This document shows positions 32,621 to 40,620 of a DNA stretch of 64,000 nucleotides, piece by piece. A model generated the notes under the pieces. That model was not told the DNA's origin. It saw only the letters and a list, made by a program, of their open reading frames with translations, and ran no database searches. A program made the position numbers and the translations under genes. Position 1 is the first letter of the stretch. Each line of letters begins with the position of its first letter. The DNA lies in NCBI RefSeq assembly GCF_019679435.2, contig NZ_CP139781.1, forward strand, positions 4,460,001-4,524,000, given 5' to 3'. The DNA comes from Actomonas aquatica. GTDB taxonomy: Bacteria; Verrucomicrobiota; Verrucomicrobiia; Opitutales; Opitutaceae.

Positions 32621-34132
32621 ATGACCAATCGCAACCTCTCCCGTCTGGTTCGCCTCCTGGCCCTGCCGTCGCTCCTCCTTGGCGCGAGCGCTCTGCTGCG
32701 AGCCGAAGAACCCGTCCAAGCCAAACCCGACGCCCGCAAGGCCGAGTTTGCCGCCAGTTTGCCGACCGAGCAGGCCGTGCTCACCGCCGCCCCGCACGTG
32801 CCGCCGCCGATTCAACGCGACCATCCTGCCCGCGTGGTGGTGAACCTAGAAGTGCGCGAGGTCGTCAAACGCCTCGCCGACGGGGTGGATTACACGTTCT
32901 GGACTTTTGGCGGAGAAGTTCCCGGTCTCTTCATCCGCGTGCGTGAGGGCGACTTGGTCGAGTTCCACCTTTCCAATCACCCAACATCCAAACTGCCCCA
33001 CAACATCGACCTGCACGCGGTCACCGGTCCAGGCGGCGGCGCGGCCTCGTCCTTCACCGCGCCGGGGCATTCCTCGGTCTTTTCCTTTCAGGCCATCAAT
33101 CCGGGGCTCTACGTCTACCACTGCGCGACCGCGCCGGTGCCGGTGCACGTCGCCGCGGGCATGTATGGCCTGATTCTCGTCGAACCGCGCGGCGGTCTGC
33201 CGGCGGTGAACAAGGAATACTACGTGATGCAGGGCGAGTTCTACACCGCCGGCGCCTATGGCGAGACCGGCCTGCAGACCTTCGACATGCCCAAGGCCCT
33301 CGACGAGCGGCCCCCGTATGTGGTGTTCAATGGTTCAGTCGGCTCAATGGTGGGAGACAAGGCCATCACCGCCAATGTCGGCGAAACTGTCCGCCTCTTT
33401 GTCGGCAATGGCGGACCCAACCTGATTTCCTCCTTCCACGTGATCGGTGAGATCTTTGACCGGGTCTACGGCGAGGGTGGCACGATCGCCAATCAGGACA
33501 ACGTGCAGACCACGCTCGTGCCCGCAGGCGGCGCCGCCATGGTTGAGTTCCGCGTCGAGGTTCCCGGCACCTACATCCTGGTCGATCACTCGCTCATCCG
33601 CGCTTTCAACAAGGGCGCGCTGGGTATGCTCAAGGTCAACGGCGAACCCGACGCCATTGTCTACTCCGGCAAAGAGGTCGATGAGGTTTATCTCGGCGAC
33701 CAGTCAGAGGCGGGTTCCGACGCCGCCCGTCGCGAAGAGGCGCTGCGGGCCGAGCGCGAAGAGGTCATCGCGGCCAATCCGCGTATTGCCGAGATCGATA
33801 CCGAGATCCAGATGGAGCGCGGCAAACGCATCTACTTCTCCTCCTGCTTCGCCTGCCATGGCCAGGATGGCAACGGCATCCCGGCGGTCTTCCCGCCGCT
33901 CGCCAAGTCCGATTACCTCATGGCCGACAAGGATCGCGCGATCAAGGTGGTCATCAAGGGCCTCACTGGCCCGGTCACCGTCAACGGCACGACCTACAAC
34001 AATGCCATGCCGCCGCAGGATCTCAACGACGAGCAGGTCGCCGACGTGCTCACGTTTGTGATGAACAGCTTCGGTAACACCGATGGTGTGGTCACCCCCG
34101 CTGACGTGAAGCGCGTGCGCACCGCCAACTGA
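32621..34132 (+). CDS. nirK: Copper nitrite reductase fused to cytochrome c
   Basis: 503 residues, periplasmic, reducing nitrite to nitric oxide. A signal peptide ([19 protein letters not shown]) precedes two cupredoxin domains. Type 1 Cu ligands: His127, Cys168, His176, Met181; type 2 ligands: His132 and His167 plus a His from domain 2 ([11 protein letters not shown] or VDHSLIRAF region); catalytic Asp130 in PHNIDLHAV. From about residue 395 a C-terminal cytochrome c domain carries CFACH and a Met ligand in NNAMPPQDL. NirK-cytochrome c fusions are known in some denitrifiers and allow direct electron delivery. An FNR/DNR box with GATAAT -10 precedes it; nirV and a Sco protein follow on the same strand. 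Confidence 0.96.
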   Translation: MTNRNLSRLVRLLALPSLLLGASALLRAEEPVQAKPDARKAEFAASLPTEQAVLTAAPHVPPPIQRDHPARVVVNLEVREVVKRLADGVDYTFWTFGGEVPGLFIRVREGDLVEFHLSNHPTSKLPHNIDLHAVTGPGGGAASSFTAPGHSSVFSFQAINPGLYVYHCATAPVPVHVAAGMYGLILVEPRGGLPAVNKEYYVMQGEFYTAGAYGETGLQTFDMPKALDERPPYVVFNGSVGSMVGDKAITANVGETVRLFVGNGGPNLISSFHVIGEIFDRVYGEGGTIANQDNVQTTLVPAGGAAMVEFRVEVPGTYILVDHSLIRAFNKGALGMLKVNGEPDAIVYSGKEVDEVYLGDQSEAGSDAARREEALRAEREEVIAANPRIAEIDTEIQMERGKRIYFSSCFACHGQDGNGIPAVFPPLAKSDYLMADKDRAIKVVIKGLTGPVTVNGTTYNNAMPPQDLNDEQVADVLTFVMNSFGNTDGVVTPADVKRVRTAN

Positions 34133-34162
34133 TCGATCCGTCCGCCGCGCCCGCTCCCTCTA

Positions 34163-34948
34163 ATGACTTCCCACCGCCATCTCGCTTTGCTCGCGCTCGT
34201 CCTTGTGGGTGCGCCCGTTCGGGCCACTGATGGGGCGGAACGCGACCAGGTCCTGGTGCCAGCGGGAGAGTTTGCTCCGTTGCTGCGTTCACGCGATGAA
34301 CCGGAACGCGTGCCGGTGGCGAGCTTTTGGATGGATGTGCGACCGGTCACCAATGCCGAATTCCTTGCCTTCGTGCGGGCCCACCCCGAGTGGGCCCGCT
34401 CCCGGGCGCGGCGGCTTTTTGTCGATTCCCAGTATCTGGCTCACTGGGCCGGTGACTTCGAACTCGGGCCGGCTGCGCCGCCGGACGCCCCGGTGGTCTA
34501 TGTTTCTTGGTTTGCCGCCCGCGCCTATGCGGCTTCCTGGGGCGCGCGCCTGCCCTCCATCGCCGAATGGGAACGGGCGGCGGCGGTCGGGATCAGCACC
34601 GACAATGCCCGCACTGACCCGGCGGTCGCCGAGGTCATGGCGGGGTGGTTTTCCCGCCCCAACGAGGGTCCGTTGCCCGCGGTGGCCGGTGGAGCGCCCA
34701 ACCGCCTCGGCGTTCACGATCTGTTCGGCCTGGTCTGGGAATGGGTCGAGGATTTTAACACGGCGTTGGTGACCGGTGAATCGCGGGCCGACACCGGTCT
34801 CGAGCGCAATCTTTTCTGCGGCGCGGGTTCGGTCGGGACCCGCGACAACACCGATTACCCGGCCTTCATGCGCGCAGGTTTTCGCAGCTCGCTGCGCGCT
34901 GCCTACTGTGTGCCCAACCTGGGCTTCCGCTGCGTCGTTACGCCATGA
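34163..34948 (+). CDS. nirV: NirV: SUMF1/formylglycine-generating-enzyme-like protein
   Basis: 261 residues, exported (signal peptide LALLALVLVGAPVRA). The FGE-sulfatase fold is evident: VPAGEFAPLL, ASFWMDVRPVTNAEFLAFV, PVVYVSWFAARAYAASWGA, RLPSIAEWERAA, GLVWEWVEDF and the closing NLGFRCVV. The copper/redox cysteines of true formylglycine-generating enzyme are not in their usual place, so it is probably not a sulfatase activator. Genes of this type directly after nirK are called nirV and are thought to assist NirK maturation. It begins 30 bp after nirK and overlaps the Sco gene by 4 bp. Confidence 0.88.
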   Translation: MTSHRHLALLALVLVGAPVRATDGAERDQVLVPAGEFAPLLRSRDEPERVPVASFWMDVRPVTNAEFLAFVRAHPEWARSRARRLFVDSQYLAHWAGDFELGPAAPPDAPVVYVSWFAARAYAASWGARLPSIAEWERAAAVGISTDNARTDPAVAEVMAGWFSRPNEGPLPAVAGGAPNRLGVHDLFGLVWEWVEDFNTALVTGESRADTGLERNLFCGAGSVGTRDNTDYPAFMRAGFRSSLRAAYCVPNLGFRCVVTP

Positions 34949-35637
34949 ATGCCTCAAATGTTCTTTTCGCGTCCCTGCTTCTACTTTGTCCCTCGGCCTT
35001 GCAGGCGGCTTCGTCCTGTTGCGACTCGTCCGCCCCCGCGCCGTCCGCCGCCGCGGACGCGTGTTGCGCGGAGACCCCGGCGGAGGTGAAAACCGCTGCC
35101 TGCTGTGCTGAGGCACCGGCCGCCGCATCTGCCGCGGTCCTGCCCGATGCCTCGCTTTATCACTTTGACGCCGAATTCACCGACGACACCGGTGCGATCC
35201 GCCACCTCGCCGACTTTGCCGGCCGGCCGGTGGTGCTGACGATGTTCTTCGCCAGCTGTGGTTACGCCTGCCCGATGCTGGCTCACGACATGCGCAAAGT
35301 GCAGGAAACGCTGCCACCGGACGTGCGCGAGCAGGTGCAGTTTGTGATGGTGAGTTTCGACCCGGAGCGCGACACCGTGGAAAAGTTGCAGGCCTTTCGC
35401 GAGCAGGCCGGGGCCGACCAACGCTGGACCTTGATGCGCGGCGCGGACGGTGACGTGCGCACCCTCGCCATGTTACTCGGCGTGCAGTTTCGTCAGGAAC
35501 CGAGCGGCGATTTCTCGCATTCCAACCTCATTACGGTGCTCGACACCGGCGGCGCGATTGCGCACCGCCGCGAGGGTCTGCAGGGTGGCCTGCCGGGGGT
35601 GAGCGAGGCTCTCGTGCGTCTCGCCACTTCACGCTGA
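34945..35637 (+). CDS. Sco1/SenC family copper chaperone with Cys-rich N-terminus
   Basis: 230 residues. Signal peptide (NVLFASLLLLCPSALQAA) then an unusual Cys-rich linker (SSCCDSS, ACCAETP, ACCAEAP) and a thioredoxin-like Sco domain from about residue 70. Copper ligands are the CxxxC of FFASCGYACPM and His in DFSHSNLITVLD; the strand FVMVSFDPERDT is typical. It should deliver copper to a periplasmic site, either NirK or the CuA centre of the oxidase-like enzyme encoded downstream. The three CC pairs before the domain could bind additional metal. Coupled to nirV by an ATGA overlap. Confidence 0.88.
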   Translation: MNASNVLFASLLLLCPSALQAASSCCDSSAPAPSAAADACCAETPAEVKTAACCAEAPAAASAAVLPDASLYHFDAEFTDDTGAIRHLADFAGRPVVLTMFFASCGYACPMLAHDMRKVQETLPPDVREQVQFVMVSFDPERDTVEKLQAFREQAGADQRWTLMRGADGDVRTLAMLLGVQFRQEPSGDFSHSNLITVLDTGGAIAHRREGLQGGLPGVSEALVRLATSR

Positions 35638-35672
35638 GCCCGAGCGCTACCGCGAAAATATTCAGGAGTGGC

Positions 35673-35686
35673 TTGATGCAGATCAA
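35673..35686 (+). promoter_or_regulatory. FNR/DNR box of the cytochrome c gene
   Basis: TTGATGCAGATCAA; -10 TAAGCT (35709-35714) ends 34.5 bp from the centre. The predicted start is at or one base before the ATG at 35722. Confidence 0.9.
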
Positions 35687-35721
35687 GGCCTGCGACGGCG
35701 GTAGCGGCTAAGCTGGTGATC

Positions 35722-36255
35722 ATGCCCCCGCTCGAACGTCCGACCCGCACTCCTTTCACGGTCAAACTCTCCTACGGCCTCCTGGCCGGGGTGGTCCTCA
35801 CTTTTGCCGGCACACTGACGCAATCGGTTCTGGCATCATTCCACCCGCGGCCCAGAGATTCCGCGCCGGTGGCAACCCAGCTGACCGTGAGCGAGGAGCC
35901 CAAGGCGGATGTGGCCGAAGCCGGCGGCGATTCCGCCGACCTCGGGGCGAGCGTTTTTGCCCAGAACTGCGCGGCCTGTCATCAGGCCAGCGGTCAGGGG
36001 TTGCCCGGGGCGTTTCCGCCGCTTGCTGAGTCCGACTACTTCGCGACCGACATCGAGGCGGCCGCGAAGGTCGTGCTGCATGGCCTGGTTGGTCCTGTCA
36101 CGGTCAACGGAGTCGACTACAACAGTGCGATGCCGGCCCTGCCGCTCGATGACGAGCAGGTCACGGCGGTGGTCAACTATATCGCGAAAGCGTGGGGCAA
36201 TCAGGCGCCATCAATTTCGCTGGAGCAGGTCGTCGCCTTGCGTAACGGCAATTGA
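35722..36255 (+). CDS. Membrane-anchored cytochrome c
   Basis: 177 residues: an N-terminal transmembrane anchor (LSYGLLAGVVLTFAGTLTQS), a linker, then a class I cytochrome c domain with the heme motif CAACH and axial Met in NSAMPALPL. The domain is strikingly like the C-terminal cytochrome of NirK, with shared FPPLAxSDY, GLxGPVTVNGxxYN and AMPxxxLxDEQV segments, so one probably arose from the other. It may pass electrons from the quinol side to NirK, azurin or the NO reductase. ATG 35722 is only about one base after the predicted transcription start. Confidence 0.88.
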   Translation: MPPLERPTRTPFTVKLSYGLLAGVVLTFAGTLTQSVLASFHPRPRDSAPVATQLTVSEEPKADVAEAGGDSADLGASVFAQNCAACHQASGQGLPGAFPPLAESDYFATDIEAAAKVVLHGLVGPVTVNGVDYNSAMPALPLDDEQVTAVVNYIAKAWGNQAPSISLEQVVALRNGN

Positions 36256-36298
36256 ACTGCCCCTAAGTCGCGGTCTTTCGCGCAAATCGTATCGGATC

Positions 36299-36312
36299 TT
36301 GACCGGCGTCAA
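36299..36312 (+). promoter_or_regulatory. FNR/DNR-like box of the azurin gene
   Basis: TTGACCGGCGTCAA, a dyad with the half-site TTGAC. -10 TAGGGT (36336-36341) ends 35.5 bp from the centre. Predicted start is about 3-4 nt before the ATG at 36351. Confidence 0.8.
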
Positions 36313-36350
36313 GGCGGGCGGAGGGCACTTGCGGTTAGGGTGCACCTGCC

Positions 36351-36809
36351 ATGAATAAACCAACCAAGCTTCTTGCTTCCCTCCTTCTCGGACTTGCCAG
36401 TTTGGCGGCCTCCATTTTTGCCGCCGATGGGCCGCGCGAAGTCGCGATCACGGCCAACGATGCGATGCAGTTCAGCGTCAAGGAAATCACCGCCGCGCCG
36501 GGCGAGACTCTGCGCGTGAAACTCACGAATGTCGGTAAGATGCCCGCACAGGCGATGTCGCACAACTGGGTATTGCTCAAGCCGTCGACCCCCGCCGAGG
36601 TCAACGCCTTCGGCATGAAGGCCCAGAGCAAGGCTCCGACCTACCTGCCCGACGATCAGTCCGCCGTCATCGCGCACACCAAGCTGCTCGCTGGGGGCCA
36701 GAGCGATACGATCGAGTTCAAGGTTCCCGCCACCCCGGGCGAGTATCCCTTCCTCTGCACTTTCCCCGGCCACTTCGCCATCATGCGTGGCAAGCTGGTC
36801 GTCAAATGA
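36351..36809 (+). CDS. Azurin (blue copper electron carrier)
   Basis: 152 residues with a signal peptide (KLLASLLLGLASLAASIFAA) and a single cupredoxin domain. Copper ligands are His in AMSHNWVLL and the C-terminal loop FLCTFPGHFAIMRGKL, i.e. Cys, His and Met in the azurin spacing C-x4-H-x4-M. The start of the mature protein (REVAITANDAMQFSVKEITA) matches azurin strand 1 and 2. It carries electrons in the periplasm, most likely to NirK. It has its own FNR/DNR box and stands tail to tail with ctaB. Confidence 0.93.
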   Translation: MNKPTKLLASLLLGLASLAASIFAADGPREVAITANDAMQFSVKEITAAPGETLRVKLTNVGKMPAQAMSHNWVLLKPSTPAEVNAFGMKAQSKAPTYLPDDQSAVIAHTKLLAGGQSDTIEFKVPATPGEYPFLCTFPGHFAIMRGKLVVK

Positions 36810-36816
36810 ACCAAGG

Positions 36817-37737
36817 CTAGAACAGGGTCTCCGCCACCAGCGCGATCATCATGAGCGGCAGGGTGGCGATGGTGACCAGAAACAGACGACGGGCGGGCTG
36901 GACCCGCCCGTCGTTTTGTTGGCGCAGCATGGCACAGGCGGCGTGAAGTAGCGCGCCGGCTGAGAGTATCCCGATCGTGCCGTAGATCGGCCCGACCGCG
37001 CCTAGCGACCAGGGAATCAAGACGGCGGCGCCCATGAGCCCGGCGTGCCCGGCCGACCACCAAGCGGTGGCGCGACCATCGGCGTCGATGACCGGCAGTA
37101 GGCGAAATCCGGCGCGGCGGTAATCCTCGCGATACATCCAGCCGACGGCAAAAAAGTGGGGCATCTGCCAAAACAACAGGGCGGCCGCCAACGCCCATGC
37201 TGCGGGGTGCTGTGGCGCGCCCGCCGCCGCCGCGCCCAACAAGGGGGGCAGGGCGCCGGAGATCGCGCCGACCTCGGTGGCCCAGCGGGTGCGCCGTTTC
37301 ATTGGCGTGTAAACGAGACCGTAAAGCACGATGATGAGCGCGGCGATCGCGGCGGCCAGGGGCGTGGTGGTAGCCGCCAACAAACCGCAGCCCGCCAGAC
37401 TCAGCGCGAGGCTGAAGCCCAGCGCGGTGCCGGCCGAGACGCGCCCGGCGGGCAGGGGGCGATCAGCCGTGCGGCGCATGAGCGCATCGGGTTCGCGTTC
37501 CCACCACTGATTGAAGGAAAGCGCCCCGCCGGCGGCCAGCGCGATGCCCAGGGGGGCCGGCAGGATCAGGTTTGCCTCCGGTCGGGCCACGAGCAGGCCG
37601 CTCACTCCGGAACAGACTGAAAAGAAGGCGAGCCGCGGTTTGGTCAGCGCCACCAACGCACGCAGGCGTTCACAAACTGTTGAGCTAGGATTCAAATGGT
37701 CCGAGGCGATCGCGAGGGGACGAGGGGCGGGAGGCAT
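36817..37737 (-). CDS. ctaB: Protoheme IX farnesyltransferase (heme O synthase)
   Basis: 306 residues, a UbiA-type membrane prenyltransferase with about nine helices. Both Asp-rich motifs are visible: NQWWEREPDALMRRTADRPL (N-x3-E-x2-D-x3-R) and WQMPHFFAVGWMYREDYRRA. It converts heme B to heme O for heme-copper oxidases. Its presence inside the NO-reduction cluster suggests that the oxidase-like enzyme at 40621-42345 uses a farnesylated heme. ATG 37737 is supported by the FNR/DNR box at 37771: the TAGGCT -10 (37743-37748) puts the transcription start on the ATG itself. The frame is open upstream, but those residues are not family-like. Confidence 0.93.
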   Translation of the reverse strand: MPPAPRPLAIASDHLNPSSTVCERLRALVALTKPRLAFFSVCSGVSGLLVARPEANLILPAPLGIALAAGGALSFNQWWEREPDALMRRTADRPLPAGRVSAGTALGFSLALSLAGCGLLAATTTPLAAAIAALIIVLYGLVYTPMKRRTRWATEVGAISGALPPLLGAAAAGAPQHPAAWALAAALLFWQMPHFFAVGWMYREDYRRAGFRLLPVIDADGRATAWWSAGHAGLMGAAVLIPWSLGAVGPIYGTIGILSAGALLHAACAMLRQQNDGRVQPARRLFLVTIATLPLMMIALVAETLF

Positions 37738-37770
37738 GTCGCAGCCTAGACCAAATGAGCGCGTTTTACC

Positions 37771-37784
37771 TTGATCCATATCAA
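37771..37784. promoter_or_regulatory. Bidirectional FNR/DNR box between ctaB and the Rrf2 gene
   Basis: TTGATCCATATCAA. A -10 hexamer lies exactly 34.5 bp from its centre on both strands: TAGGCT (37743-37748, minus, for ctaB) and TATGGT (37807-37812, plus, for the small ORF and Rrf2 gene). Confidence 0.88.
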
Positions 37785-37823
37785 GGCGCGGGGCGCGGAC
37801 TTCACTTATGGTGGGTGGTAGCG

Positions 37824-37910
37824 ATGCTGATGGATGCCTCCGACGCCCTTGTTTCTTTTGATCGTCCCGTTGGCGGCAGGCGGCGGACGCTGCGGGAGGG
37901 TCGGTCGTGA
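37824..37910 (+). CDS. Candidate 28-codon leader ORF of the Rrf2 gene
   Basis: ATG 37824 lies about 5 nt after the transcription start predicted from the TATGGT -10, the same short-leader position as neighbouring regulon genes. The frame reads MLMDASDALVSFDRPVGG and then an Arg-rich end, and stops in TGATG with the Rrf2 start (37910), so the two would be translationally coupled. The coding potential of the peptide itself is unproven; it may serve only to deliver ribosomes to the Rrf2 gene or to sense translation. Confidence 0.45.
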   Translation: MLMDASDALVSFDRPVGGRRRTLREGRS

Positions 37911-38368
37911 TGGGTTTCGGCAAGCTCGCGCAAACGGCCCTCGCCGCCGGAGCGGTGCTGGCGCGGAACTTCGATGGCGGTCGCACCAAATTGAGCTCGG
38001 TCGAGATCGCGGGCGCCTGCGGTCACCCGCAGCCGGTGGTGGCCAAGGTCTTGGTCGCTTTGTCGGCGCGGGGGCTGGTGGATGGCACCCGCGGACCAGG
38101 CGGTGGTTATTGGCTGGCAGTGCCGCCGGTGCAGGTTGCGCTGCTTGAGATTGTCGTGCCCTTTGAACGGACGCGAAAGATGCTGTGTCCGTTGGCCACG
38201 GTCGGCGAAGCCGCAGGCGAGGGCTGCCTGGTGGCGCAAAAGGTTGAACAACTCTGCGGCCAGTGGCGGGACTACCTGCGTTCGACCACGCTCGCAGTGT
38301 TCCAGGCGGATCAACGCGGCGGAGATCGATCGGTTGGACTGAAGGTCGAAACTCGTGACAAGGCTTGA
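37910..38368 (+). CDS. Rrf2 family regulator (IscR/NsrR-like)
   Basis: 152 residues with the Rrf2 winged helix: FGKLAQTALAAGAVLARNFD, the recognition helix in SSVEIAGACGHPQPVVAKVL, and the wing GLVDGTRGPGGGYWLAV, with the invariant R-G-x-x-G-G-Y/F. Three cysteines in the sensor region (MLCPLA, EGCLVA, EQLCGQ) could bind an Fe-S cluster, but the spacing (C-x12-C-x9-C) is wider than in IscR or NsrR. NO- or Fe-S-responsive control of the downstream respiratory genes is likely. ATG 37910 has a good GGGAGGG Shine-Dalgarno and overlaps the stop of a small leader ORF. Confidence 0.85.
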   Translation: MGFGKLAQTALAAGAVLARNFDGGRTKLSSVEIAGACGHPQPVVAKVLVALSARGLVDGTRGPGGGYWLAVPPVQVALLEIVVPFERTRKMLCPLATVGEAAGEGCLVAQKVEQLCGQWRDYLRSTTLAVFQADQRGGDRSVGLKVETRDKA

Positions 38369-38378
38369 TCCAGATCAA
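38365..38378 (+). promoter_or_regulatory. FNR/DNR box of the NO-reductase-like operon
   Basis: TTGATCCAGATCAA overlaps the last codons of the Rrf2 gene. -10 TACAGT (38401-38406) ends 34.5 bp from the centre; the predicted start is about 6 nt before the ATG at 38419. Confidence 0.9.
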
Positions 38379-38418
38379 GGCGGCCGGGTGGGGGAGCGGT
38401 TACAGTGCGGTCACGTCC

Positions 38419-39858
38419 ATGTCCGCGTCGATACTGCCACCTCCCGTCACCGCGCTCCCTTCGTTGGGACCGGGGCGCACGCGTCACCTGACCGCCCCGC
38501 TCGTGACGGCGACTCCCGCCCCCGCGCTGCGCTGGCTCAACCTGGCGCTCGGCAGTCTCTGGTTGGCGGGGCTGCTGTCGCTGGCGGTCGTGGTGGGGCG
38601 GCTGCCGTGGTTGGCGCGTTGGTTGGACGATCCCTTGTTCTTCAAGCGTTGCCTGGTCGTGCATGTGGACCTCGCGTTGGTGGTGTGGTTCTACGCCATG
38701 GCAGCGGCGCTGGCGGCGATGCGGGCGCCCCGCCTGCGCGACGTTGGCACGGCGGCGTCGACCGGCCTGTCCTTGATCGGTGTGGTGCTGATGCTGGCGG
38801 GCGCGGCGGTGCGCGGTGCCGAGCCGATTCTGGCCAACTACGTGCCGGTCATCGATCATCCGCTGTTTCTCGGCGGTCTGGCGCTGTTTTTTGCGGGTGT
38901 GCTCAGTTTTGTGATACGTGGTCTGTTGGCGACGGGCCGGGTGGCGGCGGCGGAGCTGCCCGGGGACGCCGCCACCGGCATCCTGGCTGCGACTGTCGCC
39001 CTGGTGGCGGCGGCGGCGACGTGGATAAGCACCCGCGCCGCATTGCCGGCGGGATTGGAGCGGCTGACCCATTTTGAGCTGGCGCACTGGGCGCCCGGGC
39101 ACGTCCTCCAGGTCGCCAACGTCTGCGCCATGCTCGCGGTGTGGCTGTGGCTGACCCGACGGGCGACCGGCCAGGCGGTGCTGTCGGCCCGGATGGCGCG
39201 TGGATTGTTTGGGGCGCTGGTGGGGCCGCATCTTTTGCTCCCCTTGTTCAGTCTGCACGGCGCCGACCACCGGCTCTACGTGGAGAGCGCGACCTGGCTC
39301 ATGCGCTGGACGATTTTCCCGGTCGTGCTGCTCACCCTTGGACTCATCGTGCGGCATGCGCGGCGGCACGGCCTCGCTCGGGACGGCGTGGGCCTGCTGG
39401 CGCTGCGGGCCGGTCAGATGAGCGCCGGGCTTACGTTGCTGGGCTTCGTGCTCGGGGCTTGTATCCGGAGCTCCACGACGCTGGTGCCCGCGCACTACCA
39501 CGCCTCGCTGGGTGGCGTGACCGCGGCTTTCATGGCGGCCGGTTATCTGATCGTAGCGGGAGCAAGGACCGATGGGCTCGACCTCGCGCGCTGGCGGCGG
39601 GCGGGACGGCAGTTGTGGTGCTTCGGGATCGGCCAGGCGGTGTTTGCCCTCGGTTTTGCGTTTGCCGGTGCGCACGGGGCGGGGCGCAAGGCCTATGCCT
39701 CCGAGCAGCACGTGCGCTCGCTGAGCGAGCAGATCGGCCTCGGCGTAATGGGCCTGGGCGGCCTCGTCGCGGCCGTGGGCGGCATCTGGTTTCTTGTCCT
39801 GATGTGGCGGATGCAACGATCCGCCGCGCCACGTTTAACCCTCCCTGCTTCATCATGA
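38419..39858 (+). CDS. Divergent heme-copper oxidase subunit I paralogue
   Basis: 479 residues, about 12 transmembrane helices. By-eye alignment to the catalytic subunit at 40621-42345 shows conserved heme and metal positions: VVHVDLALVVWFYAM (low-spin heme His), HWAPGHVLQVANVCAM against GLGHQSQQVNVCAM, HGADHRLYVES against ASAHHLLVDPG, and AHYHASLGGVTAAFM against GHFHATVVGGTTLAFM. One His of the CuB His-His pair is replaced by Asp, so a normal binuclear centre is doubtful. It heads the operon with the 49-residue protein, CuA subunit and catalytic subunit, and may be a heme-binding electron-transfer or assembly partner. The frame is open from 38365, but ATG 38419 fits the promoter. Confidence 0.8.
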   Translation: MSASILPPPVTALPSLGPGRTRHLTAPLVTATPAPALRWLNLALGSLWLAGLLSLAVVVGRLPWLARWLDDPLFFKRCLVVHVDLALVVWFYAMAAALAAMRAPRLRDVGTAASTGLSLIGVVLMLAGAAVRGAEPILANYVPVIDHPLFLGGLALFFAGVLSFVIRGLLATGRVAAAELPGDAATGILAATVALVAAAATWISTRAALPAGLERLTHFELAHWAPGHVLQVANVCAMLAVWLWLTRRATGQAVLSARMARGLFGALVGPHLLLPLFSLHGADHRLYVESATWLMRWTIFPVVLLTLGLIVRHARRHGLARDGVGLLALRAGQMSAGLTLLGFVLGACIRSSTTLVPAHYHASLGGVTAAFMAAGYLIVAGARTDGLDLARWRRAGRQLWCFGIGQAVFALGFAFAGAHGAGRKAYASEQHVRSLSEQIGLGVMGLGGLVAAVGGIWFLVLMWRMQRSAAPRLTLPASS

Positions 39859-40004
39859 AACCCACCCAAAAAACTCCGCTGCTGCAGCGACTGATGGACA
39901 ACCCCTGGCTCCTCCTGGTGCTGGGCGTGGTCATCCCGCTGCTTTCCTACACCCTCTGGGGCTGGATCGAACTCTACAACGTGCCCCCGGCGCAGCTCCC
40001 CTGA
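39855..40004 (+). CDS. Small single-pass membrane subunit
   Basis: 49 residues with one transmembrane helix (NPWLLLVLGVVIPLLSYTLW) and short charged ends. Its ATG overlaps the stop of the preceding subunit-I-like gene, and the CuA subunit starts 33 bp later after a GGAGATAT ribosome binding site. The position and topology are those of small accessory subunits of heme-copper oxidases. No named family is recognised. Confidence 0.75.
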   Translation: MKPTQKTPLLQRLMDNPWLLLVLGVVIPLLSYTLWGWIELYNVPPAQLP

Positions 40005-40037
40005 GCCGCAGCGCGCCAATCCCCTGGAGATATTCCC

Positions 40038-40562
40038 ATGAGTCTTACGCTTCCCGCCCGCGATTGGTTCCGCGCCCCCGAAGGGGCCGAAAAGCTCTGG
40101 ATCGGCCTCGCGCTGCTCTGGTGCTTCGTGCTGAGCCTGATGATGCCCTACTGGCACTTTAAGGGGAAACAGAACAGTCGCGGCGAGGCCTATGCGGTCG
40201 CGCCGATGGACTTCCTGGAGCGCACCGAACGGTTCGTAACCGCAAATCAGGTGGGCGAGCACAACGGTTTTCCGTTGGTTGAGCCCGCCCCCGGCGGCGA
40301 GGCCTACCTCTTTGCCCGCATGTGGTCGTGGTATCCGGTGCTCAAGCTGCGTGAGGGTGAGACCTACCGGCTGCACCTGTCTTCCGGCGACCTGCAGCAC
40401 GGCTTTTCGCTCCAGCCGCTCAATATGAACTTCCAGGTGCTGCCGGGCTACGACCACGTGCTCACGATCACACCGACCTCGAAGGGCACCTTCACCATCA
40501 TCTGCAACGAGTTCTGCGGCATCGGCCACGAACACATGATCGGCCACATTCTGGTGGAGTGA
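40038..40562 (+). CDS. Cytochrome c oxidase-type subunit II with CuA site
   Basis: 174 residues: one N-terminal transmembrane helix (LWIGLALLWCFVLSLMMPYW) and a periplasmic cupredoxin domain. CuA ligands are complete: His in SSGDLQHGFSLQ and the loop CNEFCGIGHEHM (two Cys, Glu, His, Met). It accepts electrons from cytochrome c or azurin and passes them to the catalytic subunit encoded next. CuA subunits paired with a non-oxidase active site are a mark of the newer NO reductase groups (qCuANOR, eNOR and relatives). Short compared with A-type subunit II, as in B-type enzymes. Confidence 0.92.
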   Translation: MSLTLPARDWFRAPEGAEKLWIGLALLWCFVLSLMMPYWHFKGKQNSRGEAYAVAPMDFLERTERFVTANQVGEHNGFPLVEPAPGGEAYLFARMWSWYPVLKLREGETYRLHLSSGDLQHGFSLQPLNMNFQVLPGYDHVLTITPTSKGTFTIICNEFCGIGHEHMIGHILVE

Positions 40563-40620
40563 TCCGCCGACCGACGCCTCGACGTTTTCCACTGCAACTT
40601 TCCAACGCTTTTTCCCATCC

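Noticed and set aside
38311..39816. Long minus-strand open frame of about 500 codons opposite the subunit-I paralogue
   Set aside because: His/Arg/Gln-rich low-complexity translation without motifs; it is the GC-rich shadow of the membrane protein on the plus strand.
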